Shown piece after piece: positions 55,053 through 63,683 of a DNA stretch of 64,000 bases. The DNA lies in the NCBI GenBank assembly GCA_016715245.1, contig JADKAS010000004.1:227400-291399 (forward strand), read 5' to 3'. Each line of letters begins with the position of its first letter. Position 1 is the stretch's first letter. The position numbers and the translations under genes are program-made. The DNA comes from Saprospiraceae bacterium. GTDB lineage: Bacteria; Bacteroidota; Bacteroidia; Chitinophagales; Saprospiraceae. The notes under the pieces were generated by a model that saw nothing but the letters and a program-made list of their open reading frames with translations, was not told where the DNA came from and ran no database searches.

Positions 55053-56258
55053 ATGGATTCTCTCACACAAATGGTACTCGGAGCAGCCGTCGGAGAGGCT
55101 GTACTTGGTAAAAAAATAGGTAACCGAGCCATGTTATGGGGAGGAATTGCCGGAACAATACCTGATTTGGACGTATTGTCAAATTTATTTATGTCTCCCA
55201 TAAATGCTCTGGCCTTTCACAGAGGAATTACGCATTCAGTAGTTTTTTGTTTTTTGGCTGCATTATTATTGGGTTGGCTGGTTCCGAAATACTATAATTC
55301 TCCTCATAAATACCACAGAAAAATAGCTATTGGCGTCTGGCTAATTCTGGCAGGATTGCTTACCGGAAGTATATTTTTTGCTGGAGGCATATCACTTATT
55401 AAATCTATAATCAGCATTTCCCTGTTTCTCATTTTAATACCTTTGGTATTAAGGAGATACAAAACTGCTGTTTATAGCACTAACTTATCTGCTACCATTG
55501 GAGAATGGCAAAAAATGTTTTGGTGGGCATTAATAACGCACCCGATACTGGATTGTTTTACCACCTACGGAACGCAGATATTACTGCCTTTTTCAGACCT
55601 TAGAGTCTCTTTCAACAATATTGCTGTCGCTGATCCCTTATATACCATTCCTTTGATTATCGGTTTGTTGGTGGCTGTCAATTATTCCAAACTATCGAGA
55701 ATAAGAAATTATGTCAACCTTGGAGGCTTACTATTAAGTTCCTCCTATATGTTGTTTACCATTATCAACAAACAACATATAAATGAGGTTTTTACCCAAT
55801 CTCTTTCCAAAGAAGGTGTTCAATACGAAAGATTTATGACGACACCTACCATTTTAAACAATGCCCTTTGGAGTGGGATTGCTGAAGGTGACACTTCGTA
55901 TTATTTTGGACAATATTCAATTTTTGATCAAAAAAAGGAATTTGTTATCAATGAAATATCCAAAAATCACCATTTAGTGAAGGACGATTTAAAAAAAGAT
56001 TACACCTTAAAAAAATTGGAGTGGTTTTCAAATGGCTTTTTTAAGGTCGAAAATGAATCCCCGGGCAAATACAAATGGTTTGATTTACGGTTTGGTTCGT
56101 TTAAGCTTTCACCTCAACATAAAGAAGAATTTGTATTTAGTTTTGATCTTGAAAAAAAGAACGGGACTTTTATCCTTAACAAAGAACCCAACCGCCCCAG
56201 AGACGGCAATATAGGCGCCATATTTACTGCACTTTGGACAAGGATTAAAGGAATTTAG
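55053..56258 (+). CDS. Membrane-bound metal-dependent hydrolase (YdjM/DUF457 type)
   Basis: A ~401-residue membrane protein starting MDSLTQMVLGAAVGEAVLGKKIGNRAMLWGGIAGTIPDLDV, the DUF457/YdjM signature, with conserved HRGITHS and WALITHPILDCFTTYGTQ motifs that carry the His and Asp thought to bind metal. There are five or six membrane helices and a C-terminal soluble domain. Function in the family is poorly known (lipid or membrane-associated hydrolase, sometimes SOS-linked). ATG 55053 is chosen over TTG 55032. It follows rnc by ~120 bases. Confidence 0.88.
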   Translation: MDSLTQMVLGAAVGEAVLGKKIGNRAMLWGGIAGTIPDLDVLSNLFMSPINALAFHRGITHSVVFCFLAALLLGWLVPKYYNSPHKYHRKIAIGVWLILAGLLTGSIFFAGGISLIKSIISISLFLILIPLVLRRYKTAVYSTNLSATIGEWQKMFWWALITHPILDCFTTYGTQILLPFSDLRVSFNNIAVADPLYTIPLIIGLLVAVNYSKLSRIRNYVNLGGLLLSSSYMLFTIINKQHINEVFTQSLSKEGVQYERFMTTPTILNNALWSGIAEGDTSYYFGQYSIFDQKKEFVINEISKNHHLVKDDLKKDYTLKKLEWFSNGFFKVENESPGKYKWFDLRFGSFKLSPQHKEEFVFSFDLEKKNGTFILNKEPNRPRDGNIGAIFTALWTRIKGI

Positions 56259-56293
56259 ACCCTGACCGCCAAGTATGGATATTAAGTAGATTT

Positions 56294-58057
56294 TCAGGCA
56301 ATTTCATCAGCAAACTGCATTTCATATAAGTCTTTATAATGGCCGTTTTCGTTTTCCAAAAGGGCTTCATGATTTCCTCTTTCCACTATTTCTCCTTTGT
56401 CTAACACAATTATCTGGTCAACATTCCTAATGGTTGAAAGCCTGTGGGCAATTATAATGGAAGTGCGTTTTTCAATCAGTTTTTCAATAGCATGCTGAAT
56501 CACCATTTCCGTTTCTGTATCAATGGAAGAAGTCGCTTCGTCCAGAATTAAAATGTCAGGATCAAATACCAAAGCTCTTACAAAAGAAATGAGCTGTCTT
56601 TGTCCTACTGAAAGATTCGACCCTCTTTCCGTAATCAGAAAATCATAACCTCCTGGTAAATTATCAATATAAACATCAGCGCCAATGATTTCAGCCGCTT
56701 CTTTTACTCTATCCAGAGAAATGGAACTATCCATTAATGTAATATTTTCATAAACGGTTCCGTGAAATAAAAAAACATCCTGTAATACGATACCGATTCT
56801 ATCTCTTAAACTCTGCAAAGTATAGGCATGAATATCCTGATCATCTATCTGGATCTTACCATCCTGTATGTCGTAAAATCTGCTCAATATGTTTATAATA
56901 GTACTTTTACCTGAACCCGTACTTCCGACGATAGCAAGTTTTTCACCAGGATTGATCTGAAAACTTAGATTTTTGAGTACATAGTTTTCATCATCATAAG
57001 CAAAAGATACATTTTTAAAAACTACCTTCCCATGAAACCTATCGACAACCAATTCACCTTTATCTTCAATAAAATCTTTAGTGTCCAGAAGTTTAAAAAC
57101 CCTCTCAGCAGCCACAAGACCCATTTGCATTGTGTTAAATTTATCGGCCAGAAAACGGATCGGACGAAACAATAAATTCAGATAAAGGGGAAAAGCCACC
57201 AGCGCACCAAAAGAAACTTTATCCTCCAGATATCCCTCGGCGCCCAACCAAATCATCAAAGCAAGGGCAACAGAAGAAACCAATTCAACAAAAGGAAAAA
57301 AAATGGCATAATAAAATACATTGTCAAGATTGGCTGAGGTATATTTTCTATTGATCTCTCTGAAGGCCAAAGACTCTTTTTTTTCTGCATTAAAAATCTG
57401 AACAGTCTTCATGCCTGAAATTCTTTCCTGCAAAAAAGCATTCATATTGGCAATCTGGGTGCGTACTTTCTGATATGAAATTTTTACTTTTTCTTTGAAG
57501 ATATAGGTAGCCAGAATCATGAATGGCATGGTTATAAATACAATAAGCGTGAGTCTCCAGCTTGTATACAACATAATACCGGTTACAGCCAGCAAGGTAA
57601 TAATGTCCGCAGTAATGGTAATAACTCCCTGTGCAAAAACGTTATTGATTGCTTCTATATCATTTATGGTTCTTGTCGTAGAGGTTCCTATGGGAGTGGT
57701 ATCAAAATATCTTGATTTTAAAGTTATTACGTGCTTATATACTTTGGTTCGCAAGTCTTTGATTACATTCTGGCCGAGTTTGGCTGTAATGTAAATAAAA
57801 AAATATTTCATTACTACATTGATCAGAAGGACAACAATGTAGAGCAGTGACAACATTAATACACCTTCCTTAATACCTGGCACAATATGTTGATCTACAA
57901 TCTGTTGAACAATAAAAGGCTGGGCAATTGAAAAGGGAGTAATTAATATGGATAAGGCGATGGACCACCAAAACAGGTTTTTAAATGGTCTTGCAATACG
58001 CAATACCCGTAAAAGTAATGTAGTATCTGATGACGAAGGCTTGATATTCTGCATCAT
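56294..58057 (-). CDS. ABC exporter, fused permease and ATPase (MsbA/LmrA type)
   Basis: A 587-residue half-transporter: six membrane helices (residues ~20-310), then a nucleotide-binding domain with Walker A GSTGSGKST, signature LSVGQRQ, Walker B ILILDEATSS and the H-loop IIAHRLST. It works as a homodimer or heterodimer to export lipids or drugs; the substrate is unknown. It is a monocistronic minus-strand gene, divergent from the PQQ dehydrogenase with an 80-base gap. Confidence 0.94.
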   Translation of the reverse strand: MMQNIKPSSSDTTLLLRVLRIARPFKNLFWWSIALSILITPFSIAQPFIVQQIVDQHIVPGIKEGVLMLSLLYIVVLLINVVMKYFFIYITAKLGQNVIKDLRTKVYKHVITLKSRYFDTTPIGTSTTRTINDIEAINNVFAQGVITITADIITLLAVTGIMLYTSWRLTLIVFITMPFMILATYIFKEKVKISYQKVRTQIANMNAFLQERISGMKTVQIFNAEKKESLAFREINRKYTSANLDNVFYYAIFFPFVELVSSVALALMIWLGAEGYLEDKVSFGALVAFPLYLNLLFRPIRFLADKFNTMQMGLVAAERVFKLLDTKDFIEDKGELVVDRFHGKVVFKNVSFAYDDENYVLKNLSFQINPGEKLAIVGSTGSGKSTIINILSRFYDIQDGKIQIDDQDIHAYTLQSLRDRIGIVLQDVFLFHGTVYENITLMDSSISLDRVKEAAEIIGADVYIDNLPGGYDFLITERGSNLSVGQRQLISFVRALVFDPDILILDEATSSIDTETEMVIQHAIEKLIEKRTSIIIAHRLSTIRNVDQIIVLDKGEIVERGNHEALLENENGHYKDLYEMQFADEIA

Positions 58058-58137
58058 TATTGAACAAGCAATAAAAATTTTAGTTCATATATTATGTCTT
58101 TTCAATACTTTTACACAAAATAAAATAAACATCTTAC

Positions 58138-59247
58138 ATGACTTTAAAATTTTTATCCTTTTTATATCTCATTTCCATATTCATCTGCAATAAAAAAGAT
58201 GCCACCATTATTCAGGAAAAAAATTCAGATGTTACTTTCGAATGGGTAGTAAATGATGTCGAAATTCCATGGGGAATGGCTTTTTTACCAGATGGAAGTT
58301 TTTTGTACACAGAAAAACGTGGTATCATATTTTACTACAAGGATGGCAAAAAAACGGAAGTCGGAAGGCCTCCTGATGTATATAACAGAGGGCAGGGTGG
58401 TTTGCTGGACATTTGTTTACACCCTAAGTTTTCAGAAAATAATTTTATTTATCTTACCCTGGCCAGAAAACCGGAAGGAGAAAATGGTGGTAATACGGCA
58501 TTGATTAGGGCAGAATTTGACGGAGAGAAAGTGATCAATTACCAGGTTTTATATCAGGCAAAACCATTTACAACAGCAGGTCATCATTTCGGAAGCCGAA
58601 TTGTGTTTGATGAAAACGATTATGTTTATTTTACCATTGGAGACAGGGGTGAAAGAGACCTTAATCCTCAAAACCCCAAATCGGATGGCGGAAAAGTGTA
58701 CCGACTTCACGACGATGGTAGAATTCCGGCTGATAATCCTTTTTCTTTGGACAATGGAAACAAGTCAGCTGTTTTCAGCTACGGACACAGAAATCCACAA
58801 GGTATGACTATTCATCCTGAAACCGGAGAAATCTGGGCACATGAACATGGACCCAAAGGCGGAGATGAAATAAACATTGTAAAAAAAGGAAACAACTATG
58901 GTTGGCCTGTTATAACCTATGGGTTGGAATACTCAGGTTTAAAAATTACAGATCAGACGTCAAAGCCGGGAATGGAGCAACCATTATATTACTGGATACC
59001 ATCTATTGCCCCGAGCGGTATGACTTTTGTAAACTCTGATAAATATCCGGAATGGAAGGGAAATCTTCTGGTAGGCTCCCTTGTTTTTGAATATTTGGAA
59101 AGGTTGGAATTAAAAGATAATAAAGTGGTCAAAAGAACAAAACTTCTTGAAAATCTGGGAAGGGTTAGAAACGTGATTCAAAGCAAGGATGGATATATTT
59201 ATGTTTCTATAGAAAATAAAGGAATTTTAAGAATAAAATCTTTTTAA
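58138..59247 (+). CDS. PQQ-dependent sugar dehydrogenase-like protein (GdhB/YliI type)
   Basis: An exported beta-propeller of the soluble aldose sugar dehydrogenase family (369 residues), with a hydrophobic N-terminal segment (LSFLYLISIFIC) as signal. Propeller motifs: IPWGMAFLPDGSFLYTEKRG, GGLLDICLHPKFSENNFIYL, HHFGSRIVFDENDYVYFTIGDRG, YGHRNPQGMTIHPETGEIWAHEHGPKGGDEIN. These include the His and Arg-type contacts to the PQQ cofactor and Asp/Glu calcium ligands typical of the family. The gene after it (1 base) encodes a cytochrome c, a plausible electron acceptor. Confidence 0.9.
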   Translation: MTLKFLSFLYLISIFICNKKDATIIQEKNSDVTFEWVVNDVEIPWGMAFLPDGSFLYTEKRGIIFYYKDGKKTEVGRPPDVYNRGQGGLLDICLHPKFSENNFIYLTLARKPEGENGGNTALIRAEFDGEKVINYQVLYQAKPFTTAGHHFGSRIVFDENDYVYFTIGDRGERDLNPQNPKSDGGKVYRLHDDGRIPADNPFSLDNGNKSAVFSYGHRNPQGMTIHPETGEIWAHEHGPKGGDEINIVKKGNNYGWPVITYGLEYSGLKITDQTSKPGMEQPLYYWIPSIAPSGMTFVNSDKYPEWKGNLLVGSLVFEYLERLELKDNKVVKRTKLLENLGRVRNVIQSKDGYIYVSIENKGILRIKSF

Positions 59248-59248
59248 A

Positions 59249-59653
59249 ATGATGCATTGGACTTTTGGTTTTTTGGTTTTTATACTGTTTAGTTGGGGAA
59301 TAAACCAACAAAATCCCGAACTTACAGAAAGTATACAAAGAGGCGAAGGGATATATGAAGATTTTTGTATTACTTGTCACAGGGCAAACGGAAAAGGTTT
59401 TGGAAAAATGTACCCTCCTCTTGCCGGATCTGATTTTCTTTTGAATAAAAGAGAAGAAAGTATCCGGGCTGTTAAATACGGTCTTTCAGGTGAAATAACA
59501 GTTAACGACAAAACATATAATAAAAAAATGGAACCTCTTGGTCTGTCTGATAAAGAAGTGGCCGATGTCATGAACTTCATTCTTAATTCCTGGGGGAATA
59601 CCAGTGAAAAAATGGTAACAGTCGAAGAAGTAGAAAAAAAGGTAAAAAATTAA
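59249..59653 (+). CDS. Small c-type cytochrome
   Basis: A 134-residue class I-type cytochrome c: N-terminal signal (HWTFGFLVFILFSWG), heme motif CITCH (Cys40, Cys43, His44) and a distal Met in KKMEPLGL. It is periplasmic and probably takes electrons from the PQQ-type dehydrogenase encoded one base upstream, in one transcript. Confidence 0.93.
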   Translation: MMHWTFGFLVFILFSWGINQQNPELTESIQRGEGIYEDFCITCHRANGKGFGKMYPPLAGSDFLLNKREESIRAVKYGLSGEITVNDKTYNKKMEPLGLSDKEVADVMNFILNSWGNTSEKMVTVEEVEKKVKN

Positions 59654-59726
59654 GGTGCTATCTTTTCAATTTTTAGGATTGGTGATTAATTCGTACATTT
59701 ACGGCTTGAATTAAAAATCAGGATTA

Positions 59727-60911
59727 ATGAAAAACGTATATATTATATCTGCTTTACGAACTCCTCTTGGAAGTTTCGGTGGTTCTTTATCAGGCCTTGT
59801 CGCTACAGATTTAGGCGCTTTGGTAATCAAAAGTCTTTTGGAAAAAAATCAACTAAAAGGCACGGAAATTGACGAAGTTTTTATGGGACATGTTGTTCAG
59901 GCCAATGCCGGTCAGGCTCCTGCAAGACAAGCAGCCATAAAAGGTGGTGTGGCTACAAAAACTCCTTGTACCACAATCAATAAAGTTTGTGCGTCAGGTA
60001 TGAAATCAGCCATGTTTGGTGCCCAGTCTATTCAGCTGGGTCAAAACGATTTGGTCATTGCAGGTGGAATGGAAAATATGTCCTCTATTCCTTTTTACCT
60101 TGGCAAAGCAAGATATGGTTATGGTTACGGTAACAGTGAACTTACAGATGGATTGGTACGTGATGGTCTTGCTGATGCTTATAGCGGAGGTGCTATGGGT
60201 TGTTTCGGAGATGCTACGGCATCAAAATACAATATTTCTCGCGAAGAACAGGATTTGTATGCCATTCAATCCTACAAAAGGAGTGCTGAAGCGTGGGAAA
60301 AGGGTTTATTTAAAGATGAAGTTATTCCTGTTGAACTTAAGGATAAAAAAGGAAATGTAAAGGTATTCGATCAGGACGAAGAATATAAAAATGTATTCTT
60401 TGAAAAGATACCGACATTGCGTCCGGTATTTACAAAAGAAGGAACGGTAACTGCTGCCAATGCATCCACCATCAACGATGGTGCTGCCGGTTTACTGCTT
60501 GCCGGCGATGACGCGGTGCAAAAATACGGACTAAAACCTGTAGCCAGAATTGTGGCCTATGCTGATGCTGCACAGGACCCTGAATGGTTTACTACTGCTC
60601 CTGTTTTAGCTGCAAAAAAAGCATTGGAAAGAGCAGGTCTTTCTTTATCAGATATTGATTATTTTGAAGTTAATGAAGCTTTTTCCGTTGTTGCACTTGC
60701 TTTCATCCAACAAATGAATTTGACACAAAATAATGTAAATGTCAATGGGGGAGCAGTTTCTCTGGGCCATCCTTTGGGCTGTTCGGGAGCCAGAATCCTA
60801 TGTACATTACAAAATATACTAAAGCAAAATAAAGGCAAATATGGTCTTGCTGCTATTTGTAATGGTGGAGGTGGTGCCAGTGCCATGATCATTGAAAACC
60901 TTCATTTGTGA
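59727..60911 (+). CDS. Acetyl-CoA C-acetyltransferase (thiolase)
   Basis: A 394-residue biosynthetic or degradative thiolase: nucleophile Cys88 in KVCASGMKS, the NEAF motif, GHPLGCSGAR, and the second catalytic Cys378 in CNGGGGASAM. It makes acetoacetyl-CoA from two acetyl-CoA or runs in reverse. The stop overlaps the next gene's ATG by one base, so the NAD-binding protein is probably in the same transcript. Confidence 0.96.
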   Translation: MKNVYIISALRTPLGSFGGSLSGLVATDLGALVIKSLLEKNQLKGTEIDEVFMGHVVQANAGQAPARQAAIKGGVATKTPCTTINKVCASGMKSAMFGAQSIQLGQNDLVIAGGMENMSSIPFYLGKARYGYGYGNSELTDGLVRDGLADAYSGGAMGCFGDATASKYNISREEQDLYAIQSYKRSAEAWEKGLFKDEVIPVELKDKKGNVKVFDQDEEYKNVFFEKIPTLRPVFTKEGTVTAANASTINDGAAGLLLAGDDAVQKYGLKPVARIVAYADAAQDPEWFTTAPVLAAKKALERAGLSLSDIDYFEVNEAFSVVALAFIQQMNLTQNNVNVNGGAVSLGHPLGCSGARILCTLQNILKQNKGKYGLAAICNGGGGASAMIIENLHL

Positions 60912-61567
60912 TGCAAAAAACGGCTGTTGTTTTTGGTGCAAGTGGTTTGGTTGGAAGTGAAGTGATTAAAATTCTTTTGTCTAAAGAAGAATTTGGATTG
61001 ATCATTCTTCCGGTGCGCAAAATTGTTTCAGATTATACCTCTCCAAAAATAAAACAACTGATCATTGATTTTGATTTACTGGATCAATATGCTAATGAAT
61101 TGAAGGGGGATTGTTACTTTTTGTGTCTCGGCACCACGATGGCTAAAGCTAAATCCAAAGAAGCGTTTTATAAAGTGGATTTTACTTACACCTACGAGGC
61201 TGCGAAAATAGCAGTAAAAAATAATTCGTCACATGTCCTCTTGATTTCTTCTATGGGAGCAGATGAAAAATCAATGATATATTATTCAAAAGTAAAAGGG
61301 AAAATTGAAAAGGCCCTGGAAAAATTACCATTATCGCGGTTGACCATATTCAGACCATCATTGCTTTTGGGAAACAGAAATGAATCAAGGTCGGGTGAAA
61401 AGTGGGCGGAAAAAATAAGTTCTTTATTATCTTTTATGTTTTTTGGCCCCTTTAAAAATTATAAACCGGTGAAGGCTTCAGATGTAGCGGAAAAGATGGT
61501 AAGAATGGCTATGAATTCTCAAAGTGAAAGAGTGAAAATATTATTGTCATCAGAACTCAATTCCTGA
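60911..61567 (+). CDS. NAD(P)-binding short protein (HTATIP2/SDR-like oxidoreductase)
   Basis: A 218-residue protein with N-terminal Rossmann motif VVFGASGLVGSEVIKILL and segments LCLGTTMAKAKSKEAFYKVDFTYT and HVLLISSMGADEKSMIYYSKVKGKIE (Ser and Tyr-x3-Lys resembling SDR catalytic residues). This matches the HTATIP2-like (TIP30) atypical short-chain dehydrogenases; the substrate is unknown. ATG 60911 follows the thiolase stop codon; a GTG at 60908 overlaps it. The 3' end overlaps the convergent LytTR gene by 11 bases. Confidence 0.88.
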   Translation: MQKTAVVFGASGLVGSEVIKILLSKEEFGLIILPVRKIVSDYTSPKIKQLIIDFDLLDQYANELKGDCYFLCLGTTMAKAKSKEAFYKVDFTYTYEAAKIAVKNNSSHVLLISSMGADEKSMIYYSKVKGKIEKALEKLPLSRLTIFRPSLLLGNRNESRSGEKWAEKISSLLSFMFFGPFKNYKPVKASDVAEKMVRMAMNSQSERVKILLSSELNS

Positions 61568-62429
61568 TAACGGTTTTCGTCTTTTTTTCAACTATTGATT
61601 TTATTTTGTCAGCAAAAGTTCTGGAAACCGGAATGTGGTTTTTAATTCCTTCCATTACTAATTTAGAATTATTAATATTTCCATAAAAACCGGATATTCT
61701 ATTTAAATTTATTATAAATGAACGATGGACTCTTATAAAGTTGTGGTTGAGTTGTTTTTCAATTTCATTCATGGTAATCCTCACCATTTTTTTTACAGCT
61801 TTACTGTTTTCAATGATATGAAGTATGACATAGTTGTCTTCCGAACTGATTAAAATCAAATTGTCAGGTTCCAAAAAATAATTTTCATTTTTCCCGCTTC
61901 CTTTCAGGTGAAGGAGTATAGGGTCAGCATTTTGATTTTGATTATTATGAGTTTTGTTTTGTTCCTCCGGTTTAAGGTTTAAATAATTTACATCTTTATA
62001 TTTCTGATAAATATATATAAGATAACCTGAAACAGGTACCACAGAAACAGATGAAGCTATTTCAAAAAAATAAATAAATTTCTGAATGTCAAACCCTTTA
62101 CCAAACAATAATGCCCAGTATAGAAAACAGGCTGCCTGGCTAACTGAAATAGTGGCGAACAAGATTAAAATTTCATATGTTACAGTCCATTTATCCAAAA
62201 TTTTATCACCCAGTAAATATGATGAAAATATATAGAACAAACCTCCTGAAACAAAGATTACAATTCCGTAGCCAGACAAAAGAAGATACTTGTACGGGTG
62301 ATGAAATGAAGCTGTGCCAAATGGCTGAAAGACAATCAGAATAAAAATTACCGTAAGGCTGATACCTCCAATGACTTTTAAAAAATGAAAGGTGGAGGGC
62401 CTTGGATATGGTGTATTTAAAACAGACAT
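61557..62429 (-). CDS. Membrane-anchored LytTR transcriptional regulator
   Basis: A 290-residue protein with four N-terminal membrane helices (residues ~15-160), a Gln/Asn-rich linker, and a C-terminal LytTR DNA-binding domain (LILISSEDNYVILHI, MNEIEKQLNHNFIRVHRSFIINLNRI). In Bacteroidota such one-component membrane LytTR proteins are common, though their signals are unknown. No histidine kinase is adjacent. It follows the PhnA-like gene by 12 bases on the same strand. Confidence 0.9.
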   Translation of the reverse strand: MSVLNTPYPRPSTFHFLKVIGGISLTVIFILIVFQPFGTASFHHPYKYLLLSGYGIVIFVSGGLFYIFSSYLLGDKILDKWTVTYEILILFATISVSQAACFLYWALLFGKGFDIQKFIYFFEIASSVSVVPVSGYLIYIYQKYKDVNYLNLKPEEQNKTHNNQNQNADPILLHLKGSGKNENYFLEPDNLILISSEDNYVILHIIENSKAVKKMVRITMNEIEKQLNHNFIRVHRSFIINLNRISGFYGNINNSKLVMEGIKNHIPVSRTFADKIKSIVEKKTKTVIRN

Positions 62430-62441
62430 ACCTTCAAGTTA

Positions 62442-63008
62442 TTAAGAAGTTTTTCGTACAAATTTAGTAAGTAAGACAATATGCTGATCATTGACCCTAC
62501 CTTCTATCTGCTCAGGGTTGTCTAGAACAAGTGAAATTTTTCTTACTGCCGTTCCTCTTTTGGCCGTAAAATTTGCACCTTTAACCTCCAAATCTTTAAT
62601 TAAAACAATCGTATCTCCGGCTAACAAAATATTACCATTGCTGTCTTTGTGGACTGTAGAGCTACTCAGAGCATCTGCCCATTCCTGGGTAGGATCATCC
62701 AGATACATCATACCCAATAAATCCTGAGCCCATTGCTGATCACTTAGATTTTGAAGCATTCTGTAGCTTACCACCTGTACTGCCGCAATCGGACTCCACA
62801 TAGAATCATTTAAACACCTCCAATGGTTTGAGTCTGCGGTTTCAGGACTTTGTATCTGGTTTAAACATGTTTCACATAATGCTACCTGTTCTTCTGTAAG
62901 GTTACCGGTTTTGGGAGCTACTACATATGCAGATAGTTCACCGGTGGCATTACAGATTTCACATTTTACATTACATCTTAATGTTAGTTCAGTTGATAAT
63001 ACGCTCAT
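62442..63008 (-). CDS. PhnA-domain protein (YjdM-like)
   Basis: A 188-residue cytoplasmic protein: an N-terminal zinc-ribbon-like segment with CNVKCEICNATG and ALCETC, and a C-terminal PhnA/YjdM domain (KDSNGNILLAGDTIVLIKDLEVKGANFTAKRGTAVRKI). It was once linked to phosphonate uptake, but the family function is uncertain. Probably co-transcribed with the LytTR gene. Confidence 0.9.
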   Translation of the reverse strand: MSVLSTELTLRCNVKCEICNATGELSAYVVAPKTGNLTEEQVALCETCLNQIQSPETADSNHWRCLNDSMWSPIAAVQVVSYRMLQNLSDQQWAQDLLGMMYLDDPTQEWADALSSSTVHKDSNGNILLAGDTIVLIKDLEVKGANFTAKRGTAVRKISLVLDNPEQIEGRVNDQHIVLLTKFVRKTS

Positions 63009-63290
63009 ATACTCATTTTAAATTATAAAGATAAGGTTTTCATAAGAATATACCCTATTATCTGGTAATGGAAGTTAAAATGCGCCGATTTCAATATCAA
63101 ATGTTTTTGTGTTTTATTTATAATTGAAATAAAAGATGTATATAATTTTATTTAGTTTTTAATGGAAGTATTTATATTAATTCTTCTGTATTCTATATCC
63201 AACCTGAGTTTTTTCAAGAAAATTATTTTATTTAATTACCAACATATGGATATATCTCCTTTTATTCGCATCCAAATATAAAAATAAAAA

Positions 63291-63312
63291 TAGCTTTGTA
63301 ATTAATTACAAA
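63291..63312 (+). promoter_or_regulatory. Promoter with overlapping 18-base palindrome upstream of the porin gene
   Basis: TAGCTTTG (63291-63298) fits the -7 element; TTTGTAATTAATTACAAA (63295-63312) is a perfect palindrome overlapping it and the predicted start site. There is no clear -33 TTTG. The remaining part of the 63009-63347 gap is AT-rich without a visible gene. Confidence 0.45.
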
Positions 63313-63347
63313 TAACACCTTACTTCAAAGGTAAAAATGACATTACC

Positions 63348-63683
63348 ATGAAAAACAAATGGATTTTAAGTTTAATAATAATAATCCTAAATGGCTTTTT
63401 GTTTGCTCAGGAAATTCCAGCCGAAGACCATTCCTACAAACCAATTACATTAAAACTTAATGAAAGTGGTTCCAAGTTTGCCCGATTTATGATGTGGCAT
63501 CAATTTTGGATCACGGCTACGCAAAACAATCCAGGAACGCGGGATGTAAACGGACAACTCATAGATGGTACAAATGGTACAAGAAGCTGGACCACCGACA
63601 TAGCACTAAGGAGATCAAGATTTTTGCTTTATGCACAGATTTCACCCAGATTTTTAATCCTGACGCATTGGGGGTATAAATAA
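63348..63683 (+). CDS. Porin (phosphate-selective-porin-like), 5' fragment (frameshifted)
   Basis: N-terminal 111 residues: signal peptide (MKNKWILSLIIIILNGFLFAQ), then KFARFMMWHQFWITATQNNPG and SWTTDIALRRSRFLLYAQISPRFLILTHWG, typical of Bacteroidota porins of the OprO/OprP-like class. The frame breaks at five G (63670-63674), where one base too many leads to a stop at 63683. Confidence 0.8.
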   Translation: MKNKWILSLIIIILNGFLFAQEIPAEDHSYKPITLKLNESGSKFARFMMWHQFWITATQNNPGTRDVNGQLIDGTNGTRSWTTDIALRRSRFLLYAQISPRFLILTHWGYK

